Shown: positions 1 to 5,654 of the stretch, piece by piece | Position numbering within the stretch: position 1 is the stretch's first letter | Layout: the number at the start of each line of letters is the position of its first letter | Source of the DNA: Clostridia bacterium | GTDB taxonomy: Bacteria > Bacillota > Clostridia > Oscillospirales > CAG-272 | DNA length: 9,549 nucleotides | Reading direction: 5' to 3' | Assembly: GCA_017466495.1 (NCBI GenBank) | Contig: JAFTUB010000232.1 | Span: forward strand, 1-9,549 | Program-made: the position numbers and the translations under genes | Notes under the pieces: generated by a model | Databases searched by the model: none | Told to the model about the DNA's origin: nothing | What the model saw: the letters and a program-made list of their open reading frames with translations, nothing else

Positions 1-438
1 ACTGCGGTAGCCGTTTTCCTTGGGGTTTTTGATGTAATCGCTCTTGGAAATGAGCCGCAGGTCATGCTGGGCCATGAGCAGGTCCGCCACCCGGTAAACA
101 TCGTCGATATAGTTGCAGATCACCCGAACACCCGCGATGTCGTAGATCCCCGTGCGCAGAGCAGACAGGGTGATGGGCAGGTTCTTCCGCTGCAGCTTTT
201 CCAGGATACTGCGGGGGGATTTCAGGCGGGACTCAATATGGTGAATGGGATTGAACTCGTAATGGGTGCTGAACTCGTCGTCAAGGATTTCCAACTTGGT
301 TTTGATTTCCTTGATCCCGGCGTTGTACAGCTGCATCTGCGCTGCGTATTCCTTCATCTCGGCAAGCAGAGCAAAATTGGCCGGCAGGGGGGCTTCCTCA
401 GCGGGGTCTCCCCGTCGGTTATGGTTGAAGGTATACAT
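1..438 (-). CDS. relQ: RelQ-type small alarmone synthetase (GTP pyrophosphokinase), 5' part
   Basis: This is the N-terminal 146 residues of a small (p)ppGpp synthetase; the 3' end lies beyond the left edge. The family transfers pyrophosphate from ATP to GTP/GDP in the cytoplasm and lacks the hydrolase, TGS and ACT domains of long Rel proteins. Visible family blocks are an N-terminal helical region, NPIHHIESRLKS (63-74) with the basic substrate-binding helix that follows, DIAGVRVIC (100-108), and NPKENGYRS (138-146), the start of the NGYRSLH segment. The catalytic Glu region is outside the window. The start is ATG 438-436: GAAAGGA lies 7 nt upstream, whereas the ATG at 446-444 soon meets a stop in its frame. 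It lies 129 nt downstream of the Nudix gene on the same strand, so read-through from pcrA-mutX is possible. Identification by conserved motifs is strong; the symbol relQ (yjbM in Bacillus) is by family. Confidence 0.9.
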   Translation of the reverse strand, partial: MYTFNHNRRGDPAEEAPLPANFALLAEMKEYAAQMQLYNAGIKEIKTKLEILDDEFSTHYEFNPIHHIESRLKSPRSILEKLQRKNLPITLSALRTGIYDIAGVRVICNYIDDVYRVADLLMAQHDLRLISKSDYIKNPKENGYRS

Positions 439-470
439 TCGTACATCCTTTCTTTTTTGACGGTAAACAC

Positions 471-476
471 AGTATA
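471..476 (-). promoter_or_regulatory. possible extended -10 promoter for relQ
   Basis: On the minus strand TATACT is preceded by TGT, giving an extended -10 (TGnTATACT) 32 nt before the relQ start. The bases 17-18 nt further upstream do not resemble TTGACA; the closest match, TTCAAA, would need a 20 nt spacer. It could give relQ transcription independent of pcrA-mutX, but the evidence is modest. Confidence 0.35.
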
Positions 477-536
477 ACACACGTTTATAAACTGCGTTTG
501 AACAAATCACAAGCAAACCTTATCTTTTTCACAGGT

Positions 537-569
537 TCGCCCCGACCGTTTCGATCGGGGCGACTTTTT
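537..569. terminator. GC-rich hairpin between the Nudix gene and relQ
   Basis: Arms 537-548 and 552-563 enclose a 3-nt loop, with a perfect 9-bp outer stem (TCGCCCCGA / TCGGGGCGA). A T5 run (565-569) follows it on the plus strand, as in an intrinsic terminator, but no plus-strand gene is seen upstream. Read on the minus strand it falls just after the Nudix stop codon (570-568). There the inner 546/554 position becomes a U-G wobble, giving a continuous 12-bp stem, but no U-tract follows. It may be a 3' end or processing element for the Nudix transcript, or a terminator against plus-strand transcription. Confidence 0.45.
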
Positions 570-1041
570 ATTGGGTGGGAATATCCCGTCCGTCAAGCAC
601 CGCGCGGCAGAGCTGCTCGCCGCGATAGCAAAGCTTCAAGGAAAAGAAGGGACGCTCCTTGGCCAGCAGCCGCAGGAAAATCTTATCCCCCTGCCAAATG
701 GGCAGCTCGGCCACGCGGGTCTTCTCTACCCAGGCAAGCTCCCCTTCGCTGCAGAGGGTCTGCACCCCCGTCCAGGCTGTGGCGGTGAAGAGGTGCATAT
801 ACTCGGTTCCCCACTCGTCGGAAACAAAGGTGACAATGCCCCGGTAACGGTAATCGGTGAGGGTAAAGCCGGTTTCCTCCCGCACCTCCCGCAGAACACA
901 GTCCTCTGGGCTCTCCCCCTCCTCGAATTTCCCGCCGATGCCGATCCATTTGTCCTTATTCTCGTCCACCGCCTTCTTGGTGCGGTGAAGCATCAGATAG
1001 CGATCATCGGCCTCCATGTAGCACAGGGTAGTCTGCTTCAT
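568..1041 (-). CDS. MutX/MutT-like Nudix hydrolase (probable 8-oxo-dGTP diphosphatase)
   Basis: This is a 157-residue Nudix hydrolase. A full Nudix box (GX5EX7REUXEEXGU) runs from Gly37 to Phe59, with metal-binding REVREE at 51-56, preceded by KWIGIGGK (31-38). The order of blocks matches streptococcal MutX from memory: N-terminal TTLCYM, LHRTKK, the Nudix box, the C-terminal half with a conserved Trp-Glu (EGELAWVEK), and the PFFSLKLCYRGE tail. Such enzymes hydrolyse oxidised dNTPs, mainly 8-oxo-dGTP, to the monophosphate and prevent mutation; the exact substrate is inferred. Its ATG (1041-1039) overlaps the pcrA TGA (1040-1038) as ATGA, and GGAGG lies 7 nt upstream inside the end of pcrA, so translation is probably coupled to the helicase. 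The stop codon is followed directly by a strong hairpin. The Nudix call is certain; substrate confidence is moderate. Confidence 0.9.
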   Translation of the reverse strand: MKQTTLCYMEADDRYLMLHRTKKAVDENKDKWIGIGGKFEEGESPEDCVLREVREETGFTLTDYRYRGIVTFVSDEWGTEYMHLFTATAWTGVQTLCSEGELAWVEKTRVAELPIWQGDKIFLRLLAKERPFFSLKLCYRGEQLCRAVLDGRDIPTQ

Positions 1042-3407
1042 GCTTCTCCCTCCCCCGGCTTGAGTCGTGCATAGGTGGCCATCAGCCGTTTGGTCCCCAC
1101 AGTATCGAACATGACCTCATACAGGATATCCGAGCCCATGGGCGTGGCCGACAGGATCACGCCGCGGCCAAAGGTAAGGTGCACCACAGCATCCCCCGGC
1201 ATAAAGGCGGCGGCAGGTGCAGGACGCCGAGGGACACTGCCGATGGTCGTCCGCTCTTCCCGGCAAGGGGAGAAGGCCGAACCAACCGGCCGAGCCCCCA
1301 TATGGGGCACGGCATCGGTATGAAGGATCTCTTCGGGGATCTCGCTGACAAAGCGAGAGATGGGATTATATCGGGTAGAACCGAAGAGCAGGCGCTCCCG
1401 GGTGTGCAGGATATAAAGCTGTTCCTTGGCGCGGGTAATGGCCACGTAGGCCAGGCGGCGCTCCTCTTCCAACTCTTCGGGATCCATGGCCGACTGATTG
1501 GTGGGAAACAGCCCCTCCTCCATGCCCGGCAGGAAGACCACGGGGAATTCCAGGCCCTTAGCCGAGTGGATGGTCATAAGCACCACCGCATCTGCTGTTT
1601 CGTCATAGCGGTCAACGTCGGCCCCCAGGGCGGTCTCCTCCAGGAATTCGGTAAGGGATGGGTTTTCGCTTCCCGTTTCATACTCCATCACCCCGGAGCG
1701 GAACTCGTCGATATTCTCCAGCCGTTCTGCCTCCTCTTCCCCGCCGTCGATGAGCATCTGCCGATAGCCGGTGCGGTCAAGGGTCTGTTCCACCAACTCG
1801 GAGAGAGGTACCCGCTCACTCAGCTCGGTCAGGTCGTGGATCAGGGTGACGAAATCCCCCAGGCGACCGACATAATTGGCCAGCTCGGGGTAAATATTTG
1901 CCCGCTCCATGACGGTGAACATACTGACCCCCTCTGCGGCGGCCAGGGCTTCCACTGTCTCCACCGCTTTGGGGCCGATCTTGCGCTTTGGCTCATTGAT
2001 GATGCGCTTGAGCCGCTCTCTGTCATTGTGGTTATTGATGAGCTGCAGGTAAGCCACAATGTCACGGATTTCCTTGCGGTCGGTAAAGCGCACGCCGCCC
2101 AGTACGCGGTAGGGGATGCCGCTCTTGGCCAGGGCCCGCTCGATATTGCCTGACTGGGCATTCATGCGGTAGAGCACCGCGAAATCCCGGTACTGCCGCT
2201 TGCCTTCGGCCACCTGATTGGCCACGGTATCGATGACAAACCGTGCCTCGGCATTCTGGTTGTCGCACTTCTTCACCCGCAGGCGCTCGCCCTCCCCGGC
2301 CGCAGTCCAAAGGGTCTTGCCCTTTCTGCCTACGTTATGGGCGATGATGGCATTGGCAGCGTTGAGAATATTCCCGGTGGAGCGATAATTCTGCTCCAGG
2401 CGAATGATGGCGGCATCCTCAAAGGCGCGGTCAAACTCCAGGATGTTGGCGATGGTGGCACCGCGGAATTTGTAGATACTCTGGTCATCGTCTCCCACCA
2501 CCATCAGGTTTCGGCTGCCGGCAGACAGCAGCGCGGTGAGCACAAACTGGGCGTGGTTGGTATCCTGATACTCGTCCACGCAGATGTAGCGGAAGCGGCG
2601 CTGATACTCCTCCAGCACCTCGGGGAAATCCCGCAGGAGGAAGACGGTCTGCATGATGATGTCATCAAAGTCCAGGGCCCCTGCTTCCTTGAGTGCCCTT
2701 TGGTAGGCGCGGTAGATGCGTGCGGTCTGACGGAGGGCAAAATCGTTCCCCGCATCGGTCTCGAAAATGTCGGGCGTCATCAGCTTATCTTTGGCGCGGC
2801 TGATGCGATTCATAACCCCCTTCACCGGCATGAGCTTTTCATCGATATTCAGCTGCTTCATGCAGGCCGACAGAAGCTTTTTCTGATCGTCGGTATCGTA
2901 GATGGTACAGTTGTCGGGGTACCCCAGCCGGTAGCCGTGTTTGCGCAGAATGCGCATACAAATGGCGTGGAAGGTGCCCGCCCAGATCTCCTTGGCAATG
3001 CTCTCGTCCCCAAGCGCCGAGGCCAGTCGGGCCTTGATCTCATTGGCTGCCTTGTTGGTGAAGGTAATGGCCAGCACACGCCAGGGCGGACAGGGATCGC
3101 TGATAAATTCAGGCAGGACGTCGGCCAGCACATCGGGATCGAGCTCCTTCGCGCCCTCAATGCGCACCACATCCGCCTCGGTGAGGCCGTGGGGGATGCG
3201 CTCATCGTGGTAGGCATTGCCGTAACGGATGATATAAGCGATCCGCTTGACCAATACCGTGGTCTTGCCGCTTCCGGGACCTGCCAGAATCAAAAGCGGA
3301 CCGTTGACATGATAAACAGCGCGGCGCTGTTCGGCATTCAACGAAGAAAAAGCGCGGTCGAACAGGTCGCGCTTGGCTTGAAGATAACGTGTCGATAACT
3401 GATCCAA
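1038..3407 (-). CDS. pcrA: ATP-dependent DNA helicase PcrA (UvrD/Rep superfamily 1A)
   Basis: This is a 789-residue 3'-5' DNA helicase for repair, plasmid rolling-circle replication and clearing recombination or transcription blocks. All SF1A motifs are present: Q motif LNAEQ (23-27), Walker A GPGSGKTT (43-50), Ia LAITFTNKAA (112-121), Walker B DEYQD (278-282), III GDDDQSIYKFRGA (305-317), IV LEQNYRST (337-344), V MTIHSAKGLEFP (611-622) and VI EEERRLAYVAITRAK (647-661). After a flexible linker the C-terminus (about 736-784) is the Tudor-like domain that in PcrA/UvrD binds RNA polymerase. An extra segment of about 40 residues (roughly 63-105) sits between motifs I and Ia compared with Geobacillus PcrA. 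The start is TTG (3407-3405), with GGGGG 9 nt upstream and no in-frame ATG nearby upstream. Transcription is expected from the promoter at 3456-3484, and the gene overlaps mutX at its 3' end. Confidence 0.96.
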   Translation of the reverse strand: MDQLSTRYLQAKRDLFDRAFSSLNAEQRRAVYHVNGPLLILAGPGSGKTTVLVKRIAYIIRYGNAYHDERIPHGLTEADVVRIEGAKELDPDVLADVLPEFISDPCPPWRVLAITFTNKAANEIKARLASALGDESIAKEIWAGTFHAICMRILRKHGYRLGYPDNCTIYDTDDQKKLLSACMKQLNIDEKLMPVKGVMNRISRAKDKLMTPDIFETDAGNDFALRQTARIYRAYQRALKEAGALDFDDIIMQTVFLLRDFPEVLEEYQRRFRYICVDEYQDTNHAQFVLTALLSAGSRNLMVVGDDDQSIYKFRGATIANILEFDRAFEDAAIIRLEQNYRSTGNILNAANAIIAHNVGRKGKTLWTAAGEGERLRVKKCDNQNAEARFVIDTVANQVAEGKRQYRDFAVLYRMNAQSGNIERALAKSGIPYRVLGGVRFTDRKEIRDIVAYLQLINNHNDRERLKRIINEPKRKIGPKAVETVEALAAAEGVSMFTVMERANIYPELANYVGRLGDFVTLIHDLTELSERVPLSELVEQTLDRTGYRQMLIDGGEEEAERLENIDEFRSGVMEYETGSENPSLTEFLEETALGADVDRYDETADAVVLMTIHSAKGLEFPVVFLPGMEEGLFPTNQSAMDPEELEEERRLAYVAITRAKEQLYILHTRERLLFGSTRYNPISRFVSEIPEEILHTDAVPHMGARPVGSAFSPCREERTTIGSVPRRPAPAAAFMPGDAVVHLTFGRGVILSATPMGSDILYEVMFDTVGTKRLMATYARLKPGEGEA

Positions 3408-3419
3408 AAGTAGTAACCC

Positions 3420-3429
3420 CCGATATCGG
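3420..3429. promoter_or_regulatory. 10-bp palindrome in the pcrA leader
   Basis: CCGATATCGG is a perfect palindrome inside the predicted 5' untranslated leader of pcrA. Its minus-strand 3' end runs straight into the G-run that serves as ribosome binding site (3421-3417), overlapping it by two bases. It could be a protein-binding site or a small RNA or DNA element affecting initiation. Ten base pairs is short, so chance is possible. Confidence 0.35.
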
Positions 3430-3455
3430 TTGTTTCCGCAAATACGGTTACTGTT

Positions 3456-3484
3456 ATTATACCGCAGATGCGGACTTTTCGCAA
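3456..3484 (-). promoter_or_regulatory. sigma-A promoter of pcrA
   Basis: On the minus strand TTGCGA (3484-3479) and TATAAT (3461-3456) are separated by exactly 17 bp. The expected transcription start is near 3449, giving a leader of about 42 nt. The spacer contains the inverted repeat CCGCATCTGCGG (3473-3462), and a near-copy lies downstream of the -10 at 3436-3447, so an operator is plausible. Confidence 0.75.
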
Positions 3485-3567
3485 GGGGGGAAAGTGGTGA
3501 TTTTTCTTTTCCCGCCCCGGCAAAAGGAAAATGCGCCTCCCTTTTATGTAGATAAAAGCTTCATCTA

Positions 3568-4236
3568 CTATGTATTCAATCCTACATAAAATATTGAACC
3601 ATCATAATATCTGAATAAAAATTCAACCACAAAATATTTATTGGGGTTATTTTTGATTTCCTCGCTAACAATATTTATTTTTTCGTCAATATTATACATT
3701 GTATTTTGCCCAAACATATCTTCCATATTCGCTTTTTTTCCATCACATAAATAAGAAGTTATTCTATCCTTGGTATCTATATAGGATATTTTTGCACAAT
3801 AATAGTCGGAGTCTAATCTTTCAACGCCATGAACAACATATCTGTATTTATGCTGCGGTATATAACTGTTTAACACGTAGTTTTCTCCCTCCTGCACTGC
3901 CGGAAGATACTCATACTTAACACGTATTGCGAATGAGTTATTTCCACATATCGCTCTTATATTCTCCTCTATCTCTCTCTGAGACAAGTATTGCTTTTCA
4001 TCCTTAACTGTAGGCTTGTGTATCATGCCATTGTATACAGCTTGCGTAAATATGAAATTATTAAACTCTCCTTCCTCTAAATCATTTACATTGATTATTT
4101 TTTGATCGGAAAAATATGTATTCAGATACTCTTGTAATTGCAAACTAATTTTTGACAAATTATACCTATGTACAGCCACTATGCCAAATACGCATAATAT
4201 TCCGATAACGCAAATTATATACCAACGTTTCTTCAT
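3568..4236 (-). CDS. AT-rich orphan membrane-anchored protein of unknown function
   Basis: This is a 222-residue protein that I do not recognise. Residues 1-4 (MKKR) are followed by a hydrophobic segment of about 18 residues (WYIICVIGILCVFGIVAV), then HRYN. This is a typical N-terminal signal anchor, or an uncleaved signal, that would place the rest outside the membrane. The remainder is polar and rich in Tyr, Asn, Lys and Ile, with no catalytic motif I can name and no clear lipobox. I chose ATG 4236-4234: the upstream ATG (4254) would put the strong GGAGGAGGT (4252-4244) inside the coding region, while that site lies 7 nt before the chosen ATG. Base composition is far more AT-rich than the flanking genes, with many AAA, AAT and TAT codons, suggesting recent transfer. 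It has its own promoter, reads towards pcrA, and shows no good U-tract terminator. Coding status is well supported; function is unknown. Confidence 0.8.
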   Translation of the reverse strand: MKKRWYIICVIGILCVFGIVAVHRYNLSKISLQLQEYLNTYFSDQKIINVNDLEEGEFNNFIFTQAVYNGMIHKPTVKDEKQYLSQREIEENIRAICGNNSFAIRVKYEYLPAVQEGENYVLNSYIPQHKYRYVVHGVERLDSDYYCAKISYIDTKDRITSYLCDGKKANMEDMFGQNTMYNIDEKINIVSEEIKNNPNKYFVVEFLFRYYDGSIFYVGLNT

Positions 4237-4337
4237 TGAAATGACCTCCTCCATTATAAATTCAGTTTTATCGAAATGTTTTCCATTACGTTTGTATATT
4301 CAGACGAAAAATTCCGCCAAATGCTCCAATCATATAC

Positions 4338-4366
4338 AGTATATAATATATTTGCGAACAATTCAA
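4338..4366 (-). promoter_or_regulatory. sigma-A promoter of the orphan membrane protein
   Basis: On the minus strand TTGAAT (4366-4361) and TATACT (4343-4338) are 17 bp apart, predicting a leader of about 95 nt. A second candidate nearer the gene is TTGGCG (4320-4315) and TATACA (4298-4293) with a 16-bp spacer. The region is AT-rich, so some matches could be chance, but the first pair is a good fit. Apart from these and the divergent ROK promoter, I see nothing else in 4237-4524. Confidence 0.6.
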
Positions 4367-4460
4367 GGTATAGGAATAAAATTAAAAACTCTCTTTGGTG
4401 AAATCAACTAAGTTTTTCCTGTCAGCACAAAGAGTAAACGTAATAAATGCGCTTCCCCTC

Positions 4461-4489
4461 TTGTCTTTTTTCGGAATTTATTGTATAAT
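4461..4489 (+). promoter_or_regulatory. sigma-A promoter of the ROK regulator
   Basis: TTGTCT (4461-4466) and TATAAT (4484-4489) are separated by 17 bp. Transcription should start near 4496, leaving a leader of about 29 nt that contains the AAAGGAG ribosome binding site at 4511-4517. No riboswitch-sized leader is present. Confidence 0.75.
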
Positions 4490-4524
4490 GTTGTAGATAC
4501 CCTCATAGCGAAAGGAGATGCATC

Positions 4525-5565
4525 ATGGAATACAGCCACGGACAGAACATCAAGCGTGAAAATATTGGCGCCGTTTTCTCTGCCATTGCCGATTCCGGCA
4601 AGACCAGCCGCGCCGCCATTGCCGCTCACACGGGGCTCAGCCTGATGACGGTGGGCAAGATCGCCGATGCCCTGGTGGATGCGGGTGTACTCTGCCAGGC
4701 AAAAAACGGAGAAGTCACCCCCGGCCGCAAGGCGCGGATCCTCGCCTGCGCGCCGGAGCACCGTCTGCTCCTGCTGGATCTGACCGCAAAGGATTTCCGC
4801 CTGACCGTGCTGGATCTTTCCTTTAATGTGTGCCATGATGCCCGCCACGCCTATGACGGAGGAATGCTTTGTGAGGAGAATCTGATCTTCTTTCTGCGGA
4901 ATGCCGTTGTGGGGTACCTCGCTTCTCACGCCGCCGCACACCTTATTGGCATGGCGGTGCTCCTGCCCGGGGCCTACGATGCCGCAGGCGACAGCATCTG
5001 CGGCAGCCGCATTCCTGAGCTGTCCCCTCTCCGTCCCGGTGCGCTTCTGCAGGAGCTATTCCCCGCCCTCTCCCCCATCATGCTGGAGGATACCCGTGCT
5101 GCGGCCATCTCCGCTTTGGCGGAACTCCCCAGAGAATCCGCCGATTCCTGTCTTTGGCTCTCCCTGGACCGCCCGGTCAGCGGTGCGTTCATGGTCAACG
5201 GCCGACTTTTCACCGGTAGTCACGGGGAAAGCGGCTGCTTTGGCGAGATCACGGTAGGCACAAACTTTACGCTGGATCAGGCACTGGCAGGCCTTCGGGA
5301 GCCGGACGAGCTTGCTTCCGCACTCTCCGCGGCACTGCATACCGTCATCGCACTCTTTGATCCCGCACAGATTATCCTGGAATCCTCTGCGCCCTGGGCG
5401 AATGAAGTTCTTGCGGAACGACTTACCGCACACCTGGAACAGAAAAACGCTCACCGGCACCGTTCCCTCCCCCCCATTGCGGTAACACAAAAACAAATGG
5501 GCCGGGCAATGCGCGGTGCCGCACTTCACCTGCGCAATACATGGTTAGACAGCGCAATTCATTGA
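4525..5565 (+). CDS. ROK-family transcriptional regulator (NagC/XylR-like) with degenerate sugar domain
   Basis: This is a 346-residue DNA-binding protein of the ROK (repressor, ORF, kinase) type. The N-terminus (about 8-72) is a winged helix: GQNIKRENIGAVFSAI, then an HTH at about 28-50 (RAAIAAHTGLSLMTVGKIADAL) and a wing ending TPGRKA. The rest (about 80-346) follows the ROK fold: an initial strand pair (LLLLDLTAKDFRLTVLDL), LPGAYD (147-152), LEDTRAAA (187-194) keeping the Asp of the kinase active site, and GESGCFGEI (234-242) in place of GHAGEIGH. The DIGGT-type phosphate loop and the Cys-rich zinc site are missing, so kinase activity is unlikely and the ligand may differ from usual sugars. 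The start is ATG 4525 with AAAGGAG 7 nt upstream. The symporter follows after 89 nt, so this is probably its local regulator. Family assignment is firm; the ligand is unknown. Confidence 0.85.
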   Translation: MEYSHGQNIKRENIGAVFSAIADSGKTSRAAIAAHTGLSLMTVGKIADALVDAGVLCQAKNGEVTPGRKARILACAPEHRLLLLDLTAKDFRLTVLDLSFNVCHDARHAYDGGMLCEENLIFFLRNAVVGYLASHAAAHLIGMAVLLPGAYDAAGDSICGSRIPELSPLRPGALLQELFPALSPIMLEDTRAAAISALAELPRESADSCLWLSLDRPVSGAFMVNGRLFTGSHGESGCFGEITVGTNFTLDQALAGLREPDELASALSAALHTVIALFDPAQIILESSAPWANEVLAERLTAHLEQKNAHRHRSLPPIAVTQKQMGRAMRGAALHLRNTWLDSAIH

Positions 5566-5595
5566 TTTTTTGAATAGTTGGCCTATCTATCGTGG

Positions 5596-5624
5596 TTGAC
5601 AAATGGATATTTTTGATGTATAAT
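5596..5624 (+). promoter_or_regulatory. consensus sigma-A promoter of the symporter
   Basis: TTGACA (5596-5601) and TATAAT (5619-5624) are a perfect consensus pair with a 17-bp spacer, so basal strength should be high. Such promoters usually need repression, and the adjacent ROK protein is the obvious candidate. Nearby symmetric AT-rich elements are AAAT-N4-ATTT at 5601-5612, within the spacer, and ATTCA-N9-TGAAT at 5557-5575. Either could be an operator, but neither is strong. Confidence 0.85.
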
Positions 5625-5654
5625 AGAGAAAATTTGTCTTGAAAGGTTCTATTC

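Noticed and set aside
1179..3398. Two long plus-strand open frames (about 324 and 353 codons) opposite pcrA
   Set aside because: They are shadows of pcrA codon bias with low-complexity translations and no promoter or ribosome site.
3420..3484. LexA/SOS box upstream of pcrA
   Set aside because: No GAACNNNNGTTC-like or CGAAC...GTTCG element is present; the symmetric repeats there have a different sequence.
3548..3568. Inverted repeat GTAGAT/ATCTAC as terminator of the orphan gene
   Set aside because: Only 6 contiguous base pairs, and no T-run follows on the minus strand, so it does not qualify as an intrinsic terminator.
3389..3589. Small plus-strand frame (66 codons) across the pcrA promoter
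   Set aside because: It overlaps the pcrA start and promoter, has no ribosome site and no recognisable protein character.
4236..4254. Alternative upstream ATG (4254) for the orphan gene
   Set aside because: It would place the GGAGGAGGT ribosome site inside the gene, and no ribosome site precedes it.
4367..4524. Riboswitch or T-box leader before the ROK gene
   Set aside because: The predicted leader is only about 29 nt and the upstream sequence shows no conserved leader motif or terminator hairpin.
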